From Meghimatium bilineatum (taxonomy: Eukaryota; Mollusca; Gastropoda; Stylommatophora; Philomycidae): a stretch of DNA of 64,000 nucleotides. Each line of letters begins with the position of its first letter. Position 1 is the first letter of the stretch. Under the pieces are notes generated by a model that did no database searches, was not told the origin of the DNA, and worked only from the letters and a program-made list of their open reading frames with translations. Shown here piece after piece: positions 19,684 through 31,178 of this stretch. The position numbers and the translations under genes were made by a program. The DNA lies in assembly GCA_034231615.1 (NCBI GenBank), contig CM067315.1, positions 33,773,156 to 33,837,155 on the forward strand, in the 5' to 3' direction.

Positions 19684-20133
19684 AATAGTTATATTTCATA
19701 CGAAGTATTGTTAAATGTGTTCGTTTTCTTCTCTTTCTCTATGAATGACAAAATGCGGATAAAAATTATGTTTCTTAATCGCTTATCTACATACAATAAG
19801 ATAAAAGTAATAACATGTTTTTTTTTGTTACCAACAAACAGACCGGCTATCAAAAATATATTCCTGAACTAAACTAAAAATTTCGTTTACTTAGGTGCTT
19901 GAGGCAACAACAAAACATTTCACATAAATGCAGACCACGATATCCACGAAAAAATGTCTAGAACCACTGTTTTGGAAGGCAATGTCGTGGTTTTCTGGGA
20001 CATGCAACATTCAAGGCGGCGGAGACGACATTTTTGTGATGAAATTAGTAGTTTAAAAAAACACACCCTAAACACCGTCTTTAAAAAAACAAACTTCGTT
20101 GTGTCCGGCTCTGTGGTGGCTAGATCTAGAACG
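19684..20133 (+). repeat. Left arm of large inverted repeat
   Basis: The 450-bp arm from AATAGTTATATTTCATACGA to GTGGCTAGATCTAGAACG is reverse-complementary to 20920-21372 with few substitutions and length changes in the A-runs. It includes ATGTCTAGAACCACTGTTTT and the head of a tRNA-like unit near its inner end. Confidence 0.96.
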
Positions 20134-20175
20134 CGTCTGTGACTGCCAAGGTACCGGGTTCAAATGCCACACAGG
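20095..20175 (+). mobile_element. tRNA-like SINE head
   Basis: GGCTCTGTGGTGGCTAGATC resembles an A box and GGTACCGGGTTCAAATGCC a B box, with spacing of about 40 bases. The B box lies just inside the spacer of the inverted repeat. Confidence 0.5.
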
Positions 20176-20919
20176 TAATTGTTCAATCAGATCTCTCAAA
20201 AAGCAATATAGAAAACTACTGGATGTATTTATATCGCATAGAAAATGACTATAGCAACAAAAAAAAGTGCTGGGTTGATGGCTACATCCTGAATAGGATA
20301 TGCTACCAATTTTTTTTAAATCTTTCGTTATGAAATCCAATATTTTCTTGTAATTATATTTTAAAGGAGGGAAGGCATTCCTGCTAAGCTGCGCTACCAC
20401 GCTCTAGCACACAAACTTCTATGAAATGGCGCACAGAGTTTGCAATATAAATTTGTGTAAAAGGCCTATAATAAAACGTGGAGCTGATTTAATTTGAACA
20501 TGCTGAAGAAAATGAGTTTCTATTTAGGTAGAAAGGTGTGCGAAGAAAAATGGTTGTTTGAAATGTATCTGCTACGCATGTGATTGCATCTGTGGGTCTC
20601 ACCAATGGCCTACTAGACATACCACCCATGCAACAGAAAACCTTAGTAGATGACATGCTATTATATTGAGGTTATCTTCTTAGAGAAGCTTCATGGCACG
20701 TCATCTATACAATTATGCTTTTATTTTGTTGTTGAAATGTGTTTCATGTTTACCTGAATATATATGTATGCACCCTCTGTGGTTGGGAGGGAGACAGAGA
20801 TGTACTGTGCAGCACTGGGGAGGAGGAAACTGACAGCAATGTTTTTTCCTATGGCTGAAACCCATCATAGAGGCACAGTGACTCAGGACGTGACAATCCT
20901 TTTGACTTGAACATTTGAA
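20134..20919. other. Spacer between inverted arms
   Basis: 786 bp with no transposase-like frame. It contains the tRNA-like B box (20150-20175), a second tRNA-like piece in reverse (20375-20410) and repeat R2 (20575-20720). Confidence 0.6.
20575..20720 (+). repeat. Dispersed repeat R2
   Basis: CACCAATGGCCTACTAGACA, ACCACCCATGCAACAGAAAA and CCTTAGTAGATGACATGC match the reverse complement of 35285-35440 over about 145 bp. Type unknown. Confidence 0.85.
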
Positions 20920-21372
20920 CGTTCTAGATCTAGCCACCACAGAGCCGGACACAACGAAGTTTTTTTTTTTTTAAAGACGGTGTTTAGGGTGTGTTTTTTT
21001 AAACTACTAATTTCATCACAAAAATGTTGTCTCCGCCGCCCTGAATGTTGCATGTCCCAGAAAACCACGACATTGCCTTCCAAAACAGTGGTTCTAGACA
21101 TTTTTTTCGTGGATATCGTGGTCTGCATTTATGTGAAATGTTTTGTTGTTGCCTCAAGCACCTAAGTAAACGAAATTTTTAGTTTAGTTCAGGAATATAT
21201 TTTTGATATCTGGTCTGTTTGTTGGTAACAAAAAAAAACATGTTATTACTTTTATCTTACTGTATGTAGATAAGCGATTAAGAAACATAATTTTTATCCG
21301 CATTTTGTAATTCATAGAGAAAGAGAAGAAAACGAACACATTTAACAATACTTCGTATGAAATATAACTATT
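20920..21372 (-). repeat. Right arm of large inverted repeat
   Basis: 453-bp inverted copy of 19684-20133. The outer ends converge on the same boundary motif (AATAGTTATAT). Flanking DNA outside the arms is unrelated. Confidence 0.96.
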
Positions 21373-21379
21373 TGGTTGC

Positions 21380-21960
21380 ATGCCTGGAGCAATAGAGAAG
21401 TTCGGCATAACCAGTAGTCAATTGGTGAACCCTATCTTGGCTACAGTAGCTAGGAGCAGTGCATAGGTTGAAACCTACCTCCCTTGAGGTGTGATAGTTA
21501 TTCTCTGGCTCTGTCCCAGGGTGGGCCGAAAATCCACAGACTTCCCAGCAATACGATGCCATTTAATGGCATTAGGTCAAAGGGCATGAGCCCATGGACC
21601 GCTGGATCAGCAACCAACCAACCAAATTTATCTCCTCATTGAGATATGTTTCTGCTCACATGTACTCTTGTCTTAAAGAGAACGTTGTACTTCGGGAGTG
21701 TGATCGTCATACTTTAAGCTTTAGTGTTGAATATCATGTGTTAATAATCTAGTGTTCCTTAGTCTTCAATATTATTTCTTAATAACCTAATGTTACTTAG
21801 TGTTGAATATCTTGTCTCAGTGCCCTAATGAAGCTTGAAGTCCTCAAACCTATAGATGGGACAATACATTTAGAAGATTAATTGAAAGAATTGTAGCACA
21901 TGCACTGTGGTGGAGTTCACACCGAATGAGATAAAGTGGAAGACAAAGAAATATCAACAA
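21380..21960. other. Unassigned DNA
   Basis: No coding or repeat match recognised apart from loose CTTAGTGTTGAATAT direct repeats at 21720-21820. Confidence 0.4.
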
Positions 21961-21982
21961 GAAAAAAAAAGATATAGTTACG

Positions 21983-22455
21983 GAGAAAAGGTTGGGTATT
22001 ATATGAAATATTGCGCCCGTGTGTTGACGGGACCCGAAAGAGGAGCAAAGAATAAACCTTCCATTCCTGTCGTAAAAGGCTACTAAGGAGGTTATGGGAT
22101 GGAGTTGGCTGTCCCATCCCATATAGGGCCAGTGACCCAAAGTCATACTGAAGTCGGATGTGCCAGAGCGAAAAGCGCAGATATCGCAGCAATTCTGTAA
22201 ACCATGACACAACGCATTCCGTTCTCCGGACTACATCCTGCTAATCTACAGAAGTTTGAGAAAGAACGCAGAAGAAGAAGATATGACATATTGGGTAGGA
22301 TATTAAAAGGTTGGGTAAGACATGTAAAAGGTTGGGTAGGACATGTAAAAGGTTGGGTAAGACATGGAAAAGGTTGGGTAGGACATGGAAAAGTTGTGTA
22401 CAACATGGAAAGGTTGAACAAGACATGGAAATGTTGGGTATAACATGGAAATACA
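21983..22455. repeat. 21-bp minisatellite, split by a SINE
   Basis: GGTTGGGTAAGACATGTAAA-type units repeat about seven times at 22294-22455. One unit (AAAAGGTTGGGTATTATATG) remains on the left at 21986-22013. The SINE at 22014-22280 is inserted between them. Confidence 0.9.
22001..22293 (+). mobile_element. Full-length SINE family B with 13-bp target duplication
   Basis: The 267-bp element at 22014-22280 starts CGCCCGTGTGTTGACGGG and ends in GAAGAAGAAG. It is flanked by ATATGAAATATTG (22001-22013) and ATATGACATATTG (22281-22293), one mismatch. It inserted into a pre-existing 21-bp array. Confidence 0.93.
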
Positions 22456-22459
22456 TAGA

Positions 22460-23110
22460 GATAATAGCTAAGGACATGACACAATGTAACAAGCTTATTG
22501 AAGACCTATGCTTCGCAGAGAATAAGAGGTGGATAGATAAACCACAACCACATCGTGTTCATGGATAACATAATTAGGTATGCACTTGAGAACCCTTATA
22601 TATATCAATATATATAAATTGAGTACCTTAGGTTCTCTCTATTATACCACCTTTAAATTCTTATAGACAAAGTAACTCAAAATAGTTCCCGAAATTAGTG
22701 TATTGTGACAGAATGAGAATTATTGGTAGCATCACAATAGTGTGACAGTGAAAAAAGGCTTGTGAGTCACTTAGTGTGATTGATCAACTACATTGCGTCA
22801 CAATCTTGTGACCAAAGATCCAAGACTCTTCTCTTGAACTTTCTGGTGCTGTGAACAGATTTTCTGCTGAGGCGCTCTTTGTACTGCTATAAAAACCACG
22901 AGCTATCCCATGTCAGAGAATATCATAATAAACCATGAGCCGCTTCGTCTCATAAATATACAACGTTTATTTATGTACAATGTTTAAATACATCAATAAA
23001 ATAATATAATACTTGCGACCTCGACCAAGTTAACACATCCAGGAATAATTTCACAACACTTGATCAGGTATTTAGAGAGACTATTCAACATCTCTCTCTA
23101 CTCATATTTC
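22460..23110. other. Unassigned AT-rich DNA
   Basis: No coding signal or repeat partner recognised. Confidence 0.4.
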
Positions 23111-23117
23111 TAAACTC

Positions 23118-23218
23118 ACTCGTGTTCGACTAGTACAACTCGTGTTCGACTAGTACAACTCGTGTTCGACTAGTACAACTCGTGTTCGACTAGTACAACT
23201 CGTGTTGGACTAGAACAC
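23118..23218. repeat. 20-bp tandem repeat, 5 copies
   Basis: Five copies of TCGTGTTCGACTAGTACAAC. The last has TTGGACTAGAACAC. Confidence 0.97.
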
Positions 23219-23219
23219 A

Positions 23220-24090
23220 CTTGTAATTAGCAACTATTTCTCTAGCTAATCCTGAAACCATGTCCGAAACAAAACTTGACAACTGACTGTTCGGTTGCCG
23301 TTTTCATTCGGCAGGCTTTCCTATTATACGGCCAAGCTCTGCACGTAGATTCTGATCTGGTCTGACTGACGGATACTGAATGGTTGCCTAAGTAGTTCTA
23401 CTCGAGCCTTGAAACTTGAATCTGGAAACTAAGTCCTAAACTGCTCTGCAATTGCATGTGCAGTTCTTCTACAACTGCCTGTGCAGTTGCTTCATGAGTC
23501 TCGAAACTCGACCGTCCTCCAAGGCAGTCCGCTTTCCAATCCCTGGATCCACTTCGATTTCTCAACTCCGAAGCTCTTCCAACTTCGCGAAGCTTCCCAC
23601 CAATCAAAATCCTTCATACGTCCCACATGCTTCCATCTGGTCATTCAATAAACACACGTTGTAAATTCATACTTTCTTTGGAGATCCTAACAACTTCAGA
23701 CCTTCAGACCAATCAGAATGCTTCCATCTGACATGCTCCCATCTGTATATTATACACAAAAAGGTGTGACATGTTCTTAGATAAACACACGTTTGCATTT
23801 GATCATCCTCCTGAAGCAGGGGAAGCAACAATATTTACACATGAGTCCTTGCGAGATGGCCACGCAATGTATGGCATTTCACGCCGTCAATTTCTCGCTG
23901 TCAGTAAAGGGTTCTCTATATTGTGAAATATGCCTACCAAAAAATGGCTCAATATTATATAGAAACAAGAAACAATAGAATTATCTACACTACATGTCCT
24001 TCAAAGTAGTTCCTATCGGCAACTGAGCCTTTGTGGAAGACAAAAGGCAGTAATAAGAGATATTTTTACTAAGTCACACAGGAAAAAGTT
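23220..24090. other. Unassigned DNA
   Basis: 23330-23600 is GC-richer with a CGAAACTCGACC-type pattern. There is no supportable exon. Short similarity in style to 43270-43430 is too weak to call. Confidence 0.4.
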
Positions 24091-24094
24091 TAAA

Positions 24095-25245
24095 CAAAAT
24101 ATTACAATAACGATTACGATCATACATTGAACCACAACTTAAAAACACTCAAATGGGATTCCGTAAGAACAAAAGCTACACGGATGCTATTGTTACACTT
24201 AGACAACTAACAGAAAGAGCCACAGAAAACAAGAAAGAATTATACATCGTATTCGTCTACCAAGAAAAGACCTTCGACAGAGTAGACAGATAACAATTTT
24301 GGAAAACACTATCAATATATGAAATACCACAACATTTAATCAATGTATGCAAGGGCATTTATACTAATAGCCAATTTGAAGTAAGAACAAATACGAGAGT
24401 CTCCAATAAGTTACAAATACAATCAGAAGTTCGCAAGGGGGGATGGGTGTCATATCCCCTCTACTTTTTTATAACATATGTCTATCACATCTGTAAACTA
24501 ACAAGTAACAACGAATAATGTAACATGAAAAACAAATTGAACGTACTACTCTTTGCAGACGACCAAGTACTAATAACGTCATCAGAAGAAAAATTGAAGA
24601 ACATATGAATAGACTCCACACAACATATACAAAATTCAACATGAAGATTAATATTGAAAAGACCGAAATAATGGTAATAGCAAGGAAATAAAGAAATATC
24701 ACTATCTCCATTGATAATCAACATCTTAACAGGCATATAGTTCAATTACTAAGGAAGCATTATATCGAGTGAAGAGAAAAAAATTAAACATAGACACTAA
24801 AGTTACATTATACAAGACTATTATTATTCCATCACTGTGCTACCAGTGCCAAACCTGGATAATGACAGCACAAGACAAAAGAAAAATAGTGACAGCAGAA
24901 ATGATGTGTCTACAAAGAATACTCGGAGTATTATTACGAGAAATAGAATTAGAAACGATAACATCAGACAGATAACCAAAGCAATACCAATATTGGAATA
25001 CATCAAAAGACAACAAATCAAGTGGTTTTTCCCTCGCTTTCAGACTACCAACAGACAGCATGCCACAGATAGACATGACACATATACATCACGGCTATAA
25101 AGCTAGAGAAAGACCATGTAAAAGATGGATCACAGAAATCAAAGAAGCCACAGAACAAACTTACAAACAGCACACAAGAAGGCCATCTCCAGAGAACTAA
25201 CGTACCCCTGAAGCCGCAAGGCAAACAAGGGACACAGGGTATTGA
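24095..25245 (+). mobile_element. RTE-like LINE reverse transcriptase, decayed
   Basis: In order: MGFRKNKSYTDAIVTLRQL (24150-24210), the motif A region LYIVFVYQEKTFDRVDR where the expected catalytic Asp is replaced, and LNVLLFADDQVLITSSEEKL (FADD) at about 24540-24600. Then come YKTIIIPSLCYQCQTWIMTA, EMMCLQRILG, a YIKRQQIKW-like segment and a KRWITEIKEAT tail. At least six stops or frameshifts. The last third matches 32515-32890 (-). Confidence 0.9.
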
Positions 25246-25249
25246 TAGA

Positions 25250-25845
25250 TAGATTGTGTGTCTTTCTTATGCAATAGGGGATTCATAAAACTTCAATACC
25301 CAGTGATTTACCTTGGGGCAATCTATAAATAACTTAAACAATTAAGGAGTAGGCATGAGGGAGAGGGGATCTGAGAAAGTTTAATATGTGTTGAAAGATT
25401 GACAGTCTGGGAGAGGGAGGAGGTTGACAAAAGTTGAGGTCAACAATACCTTTGTACATTAATTACATTGTTTGAACTTGAAGAGAAAAAAAACTTTAAA
25501 AGTTTGAGGGAAAAAAAATCATGTTTTATTGTCGTACTTTTACTGTTAGACATTCTTTTTTAATTAAAAAAAGTTAGGCGTGGGGAGGGTGGTGGGGGGG
25601 GGGGGGGGGTATTTCCCCCCATAATTAAGCAGAGTTTTCCATGAATTTTTGACAAGTTGTTGAATATTTAATGATCGCAACAGGTCAGACAATATCAACA
25701 ATTTTTGTACCAACACTCTGCTATCATTGTCAAACATAGTCTCTAACAGCCTCGCAGCAAAGTAATATCGTTTAATGTGAAATGATGTGTCTGTGAAAAA
25801 CTGCAATGATTACTAAACTAGATAAGTGTAGGTATAATATTATGT
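25250..25845. other. Unassigned DNA with G-run
   Basis: AT-rich apart from a GGTGGTGGGG run of about 28 G-rich bases at 25584-25612. An 80-codon minus-strand open frame over it is not credible as a gene. Confidence 0.5.
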
Positions 25846-26110
25846 ATTGAACATATCGAAAAATAACAAGTAAAATGGTTCGGTTACCTTATGAGAATGG
25901 ATTCAAACCAAATACCAATAAGAGCATATAGCAAAAGAATATCTGGATATAGAGCCACAGGTAGATCAAGAAAACGATGGATAGAAAACATCACGATAAC
26001 CTTGAACAAATATGAACCAAGGCGATACATCTGGCATTGGAACGACAACTGAATCGTCCACGCCTGCTCTTAACTGCAAATGTTGGTACTCTCAACTATC
26101 GTTCACCTGA
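25845..26110 (+). mobile_element. RTE-like LINE 3' end
   Basis: YIEHIEK, QVKWFGYLMRMDSNQIPIRA, YSKRISGYRATGRSRKRWIE, NITITLNKYEP. Same family as 47300-47760 and 36225-36900, opposite strand. Confidence 0.88.
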
Positions 26111-26259
26111 GGAAAGAAAATATACAACATACGGCTGGCATAGCTGCTAACGGTACTATCGCCTAACATTGGATAATTGTTTCAATAAGAAGTACCATGT
26201 ATGGTAATGCACAGGGTAGTAGACAAGGATAGGTCTTCAGCAAAAGGGAGTGCTGTTAC

Positions 26260-26480
26260 CTAAAAAAAAATTATTCGCCCATGTGTGTGTGTGTGTAATT
26301 CCCCTTTTTTATGAGTAAGTTGATGGTCTTTTTTGCTAATAACCGTTAATCGGAGGAGGGGGAGGGGGTGGTGGTGGGGGGGGGGGGGGTAGTTTACCAA
26401 TCCTTTGCTAAATTCCTAGTACTAAAGGTCATGTTCTTAGTTCTTAAAGGGGGGGGGGGGTTGGAGGGGGAGGAGTTATG
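26260..26480. repeat. G-run repeat family
   Basis: G-runs at 26352-26390 and 26446-26475 with spacer motifs CCTAAAAAAAAA and TTGATGGTCTTTTTT. The same order recurs at 34430-34590. It could form G-quadruplexes. Confidence 0.6.
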
Positions 26481-26636
26481 CGTGGGCTCGGTGATGTATG
26501 CTTTATTCACCCGCGCATGCTAATCAAATTTAGTTTATATCAAAGCTTTTAATCATAAAAGTAGTGGAGGTGGCGGTTCTGGTAACACAGTCACAACGTC
26601 CAAGTATTAACAGAACAGACTAACGTTTCCATCAGA

Positions 26637-26984
26637 ATAGATTACATTTATTAATCACTACAACTATTGGTTAACATTGGATAGAAATATATTACATTTA
26701 TTAATCATTACAACTATTGGTTAACATTGGATAGAAATATATTACATTTATTAATCATTACAACTATTGGTTAACATTGGATAGAAATATATTACATTTA
26801 TTAATCACTACAACTATTGGTTAACATTGGATAGAAATAGATTACATTTACTAATCACTACAACTATTGGTTAACATTGGATAGAAATAGATTACATTTA
26901 CTAATCACTACAACTATTGGTTAACATTGGATAGAAATAGATTACATTTACTAATCACTACAACTATTGGTTAACATTGGATAT
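26637..26984. repeat. 50-bp minisatellite, 7 copies
   Basis: Seven units containing CTATTGGTTAACATTGGATA and GAAATAGATTACATTTACTA. ATAT/TTA and ATAG/CTA variants form two blocks. Confidence 0.97.
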
Positions 26985-27494
26985 ACTAGCCATATGCAAA
27001 TAATTTGCTCGTGAGACAGCCCAACACACATTCATTCAGAGTCACAAATTTACATACATACTCAGACACACACACACACTTACCTATTCAGTAAATCAGA
27101 ACATCATCAATCAACCGATCAAATCTAAAAGTCTTTCTTGATCTGGGGTGTGCCGTAATGATTTCCCCTTCTAACAGGAAGCAGTACTCCTGCTTTGGTT
27201 GTGTCCTTACCAGGCGGATGATGGCCCCTGGCTATTGCTATATTGAGGGACATGATTGAGCACCTGTCACGATTGAAAACGGGAGGAGGATGCAGGAGCC
27301 CCGATTGGAGGAGGAAATAGAGAATTGTGTAAATAATGAAAATACAATCATTTGTGTGACATACATCCACATTTCCTATGTAGGACATTAACGCTCCACG
27401 TTCTTTTCTATCTGTTTCACATTACACATGAGCACTGCACTTAATTACATATGTTATACACGGCATCTGCACTACACTGTCTTACACATCTGTT

Positions 27495-27670
27495 CTTCGT
27501 CATTCCACTTACAACATCGTTTCAGAACTACATCAGCACTCCACTTACATTAACATCATTTCAGAACTACATTATCACTCCACTTACATCCACATCAGCT
27601 CAGGACTACATAAAAACACCACTTATATCAACCTCAGTTTAGGACTACATCAGCACTCCACTTACATACA
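27495..27670. repeat. 39-bp tandem repeat, 4 copies
   Basis: CCACTTACATTAACATCATT and TCAGAACTACATCAGCACT, with 10-20% divergence between copies. Confidence 0.88.
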
Positions 27671-27679
27671 CACCTATTC

Positions 27680-28090
27680 TATACTATAGCTCAGATATAC
27701 ACCGACAAATCTGCGTAACAAATGAATAATGCACATGTTGACAATTTTTTTCCGAGTCCCAGTCTCAATTCATAGATTAGTGACGACAGCTTCCATAAAT
27801 ATAAGAAGGGTTTTAATAGGTACAAAAACACATTGCAAATACATTTTAGCATATAAATTACATAATGAAATATAATTCTTACTAATGAAATGTGTGATGC
27901 AATGATTGAATTTGTATTTCGTTAACAAGCTTCATAATTCGCGGTTGCGTTTTCGCGAATGCCAACATCGTATTATTCTCAACATTTAATGTATTTTGCT
28001 TTAGTTTAGTTTTTAAATGAACACGCGTTTCAAATCCATTCACGATATATGTAAATGCAAAGGGGAGAATAACTTGAATGAGAAAACCAT
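27680..28090. other. Unassigned AT-rich DNA
   Basis: A minus-strand frame (to 27882) is open but has no convincing splice sites or composition. Not called as a gene. Confidence 0.4.
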
Positions 28091-28094
28091 TAGT

Positions 28095-28205
28095 AATCCC
28101 TATTAAGCGGTGGCAAACCATGGGTTGGGAACCATTTGGGTAGTGGTTCAAATCTCAGTACATTAACATGTTATGGGAACTATCTCATATGCATATTATT
28201 TATGA
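28095..28205 (+). mobile_element. tRNA-headed SINE head
   Basis: AAGCGGTGGCAAACC (A-box-like) and GTAGTGGTTCAAATCTCAGT (B box). The 3' body is not defined. Confidence 0.55.
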
Positions 28206-28374
28206 CGAGTTAAAAAGAGAATAGGAATGGATAAATGTAATTTCAATGACATGAGGAAAATATTAATATCTAAACAAATTACAAACAAGCTAAAAATGAG
28301 AATGGTAAAATAGTACATCTATATTATATTAGTGTATGGCTCAGAAACATGGACAATTAACAAACAATTCGTGA

Positions 28375-28845
28375 TCAGGTGACATTCTTTTCAGAACGTA
28401 GTCTTCCCTATGGATCTCTTTAATTCTCCACAGTCTTGAGGAAGTTGTCCCGCATCTTTTAGTGACATGCACAGGCATTCTTGAATGTCTTCTGTTCAAC
28501 GGCGTCTTGAGCGACCTTTTGCCCCTTTTGGCGATCATCCCATCGAGTAAGACTCTCTCCCTGGAGTCGTGTCTCTTAATGTGACAGAAAAAAAAATTAG
28601 CATTTTCTTTAATATAGTGTTCAGAAACCAGCCTTGCTGGACGTTAATTGCTCTTCACACCTGGTTTTTTTTCCTTGCTGTCCATGGTATTCTCAGAACT
28701 CTTTTATAGCAATTTAATTTAAATGATGCTATTGTCTTGGCCACTGTTATATTTAGTGTTCATGCTTCACTTCCATATATCGCGACAGGAAACACACATA
28801 TTCGTAGTAAACATTAACGTGGTTCTTATGTTAGTGCCAATAACA
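28375..28845 (-). mobile_element. RTE-like LINE C-terminal half
   Basis: The minus strand reads CVFPVAIYGSEA, LNITVAKTIASFKLNCYKRV, LRIPWTARKK, CHIKRHDSRERVLLDGMIAK and EIHREDYVL after frame breaks. Same family as 59460-60265. Confidence 0.87.
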
Positions 28846-28849
28846 AACA

Positions 28850-29225
28850 ATTAGAAGACATAATTAATGCCTTTGTGGATATATAGAAGAACAGAAAAGA
28901 CATCATGGAAAGAGAAGAAAATAATCACGGATGTTCTAACAACACTTAATATGAAGAAATAATTATTAAATGAAATAAAGATGGAGCAAATAAAATATTT
29001 TGGACACATTAAAAGACATGACATCTTGTTGAAGACCTTACTTGAGGGTAAAGTGGATGGGGTGTGATCAAGAGGTAGGTAGAGATACAAGTGGGAGAGT
29101 AACATCACGAGATGGACAAGGCACAGTCTAGCAGAGTGCACCAACAAGACAAGAGACAGGGGGAGTTGGAGGTGTGTTGCAGCAATCTTCGTTACGAAGA
29201 CGGTGATGATGATGATGATGATTAA
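28850..29225 (+). mobile_element. RTE-like LINE 3' end, (GAT)n tail
   Basis: In broken frames: KRHDILLKTLLEGKVDG, SRGR.RYKWESNITRWTRHS, LAECTNKTRDRGSWRCVAA and a (GATGAT) tail at 29202-29222. Matches 19425-19645 (-). Confidence 0.87.
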
Positions 29226-29292
29226 TGTCAAGACTATACTATAGACGGGTACTGTATACACTCAGGCATAACCATTTTTATACTGTGTGTAG

Positions 29293-29756
29293 AAAACGTC
29301 TGCTTGTTGTCTATGAGGGAAAGTCTGCTTGTTATCTATGAGGGAAAGTCTGCTTGTAATCTATGAGGGAAAGTCTGATTATAATTTATGAGGGAAAGTC
29401 TGCTTGTAATCTATGAGGGAAAGTCTGATTATAATTTATGAGGGAAAGTCTGCTTGTAATCTATGAGGGAAAGTCTGATTATAATTTATGAGGGAAAGTC
29501 TGCTTGTTATATATGAGGGAAAGTCTGCTTGTAATATATGAGGGAAAGTCTGATTATAATTTATGAGGGAAAGTCTGCTTGTAATCTATGAGGGAAAGTC
29601 TGATTGTAAACTATGAGGGAAAGTATGATTGTAATCTATGAGGGAAAATATGATTGTAATCTATGAGGGAAAATATGATTGTAATCTATGAGGGAAAGTA
29701 TGATTGTAATCTATGAGGGAAAGTCTGCTTGCATTATATGAGAGAAAACTGTATTT
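29293..29756. repeat. 25-bp minisatellite
   Basis: About 18 units of GAAAGTCTGCTTGTAATCTA plus TGAGG. Two variants (CTGCTTGTAATC and CTGATTATAATT) alternate strictly in part of the array, i.e. a 50-bp higher-order period. Confidence 0.95.
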
Positions 29757-29985
29757 TGTGAAAGTCTTCTTGTATTCTGTGACAGAAAGTTGGCTAGTGC
29801 CCATTGGGAGAAAGCCTGATTGTAATCTGTGAAAGATAAAGTCGTCTAGTATTCAGTGAAATTGTGTCATATTTTAGTGAGAGAAAGTTGACTAGTATTC
29901 AATGAAAGTGTGTCATATTTCTGTCAGTTAGTATTCAATGAAAGAATACCAAATTTCTGTGAGAGAAAATTGACTAGTATTCAAT
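29757..29985. repeat. Transition zone between 25-bp and 42-bp arrays
   Basis: Units share GAAAGT, CTAGTATTCA and ATGA but vary in length. They progressively gain the GTGTCATATTTC/GTCAGATTTC block that defines the 42-bp unit. Confidence 0.8.
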
Positions 29986-30745
29986 GAAATAATGTCAGAT
30001 TTCAGTGAAAGTCAACTAGTATCCAATGAAATAATGTCAGATTTCAGTGAAAGTCAACTAGTATTCAATGAAATAATGTCAGATTTCAGTGAAAGTCAAC
30101 TAGTATTTAATGAAATAATGTCAGATTTCAGTGAAAGTCAACTAGTATTCAATGAAATAATGTCAGATTTCAGTGAAAGTCAACTAGTATTTAATGAAAT
30201 AATGTCAGATTTCAGTGAAAGTCAACTAGTATTCAATGAAATAATGTCAGATTTCAGTGAAAGTCAACTAGTATTTAATGAAATAATGTCAGATTTCAGT
30301 GAAAGTCAACTAGTATTTAATGAAATAATGTCAGATTTCAGTGAAAGTCAACTAGTATCCAATGAAATAATGTCAGATTTCAGTGAAAGTCAACTAGTAT
30401 TTAATGAAATAATGTCAGATTTCAGTGAAAGTCAACTAGTATTCAATGAAATAATGTCAGATTTCAGTGAAAGTCAACTAGTATCCAATGAAATAATGTC
30501 AGATTTCAGTGAAAGTCAACTAGTATTCAATGAAATAATGTCAGATTTCAGTGAAAGTCAACTAGTATTTAATGAAATAATGTCAGATTTCAGTGAAAGT
30601 CAACTAGTATTTAATGAAATAATGTCAGATTTCAGTGAAAGTAAACTAGTATTCAATGACATAATGTCAGATTTCAGTGAAAGTCGTCTACTATTCAGTG
30701 AAAATCGACCAATATTTCTTAAAATTCGACTAAATTTCAGTTAAA
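29986..30745 (+). repeat. 42-bp minisatellite with continuous open frame
   Basis: About 18 near-identical 42-bp units (GAAAGTCAACTAGTATTCAA, TGAAATAATGTCAGATTTCA, GT). The plus strand at 29992-30744 is open for 250 codons, repeating MSDFSESQLVFNEI. Differences are mostly TTC/TTT/TCC in one codon. It ends TAA after the units decay (SENRPIFLKIRLNFS). There is no upstream promoter, splice or non-repeat coding context, so translation is unproven. Confidence 0.95.
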
Positions 30746-30884
30746 AAAATAATACCGACTAGTGTTTTGTGAAGACTAATATTCACTTAAAGTCAGATAT
30801 TGCATCCAGTTTTCGAGAGAGGTTATCGCCTTAACTCCATTATACGAAATTGAGTGTGAGATGCAGTAGTGAATTCGTGGACTT

Positions 30885-31158
30885 CTCCGCTTGTTCTCAA
30901 ACACCTGCAGATTAGCAGGATATTCCAGATAACATAATTATCTGTGTTCTAGCTTACATGTTAGCTGCGATATATGCGCCTTTCGGCTTACATATGCAGA
31001 TTCAGATATTGGGTAACTTTGACTCTATGAATTGAAAGAACCAAGTCACCTCTTCCCCCGAACCCTCCATAGTGGCCTCTTACGACATTCCTGTTAGGTA
31101 GCAGTGTCACTATTCTATGTTCCCATTTCAGGCCCCGGAACACACGGGTGAAAAAATT
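30885..31158 (-). mobile_element. SINE family B, near full length
   Basis: The plus strand reads TTCTCAAACACCTGCAGATT, GCGATATATGCGCCTTTCGG, GTGGCCTCTTACGACATTCC and GGCCCCGGAACACACGGGTG, the reverse complement of 1602-1881. Diverged. Confidence 0.85.
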
Positions 31159-31178
31159 ATTAAAATCGACTCACATAC

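Noticed and set aside
20095..20175. Functional tRNA gene
   Set aside because: A/B-box-like motifs are present, but no cloverleaf or acceptor stem closes. Better explained as a SINE head; the same holds for the other tRNA-like heads.
27210..27262. Possible 53-bp minus-strand exon (CGTGACAG acceptor, GTAAGG donor)
   Set aside because: Good splice motifs, but too short to judge. The phase does not connect to the candidate exon at 31179-31380 without a stop.
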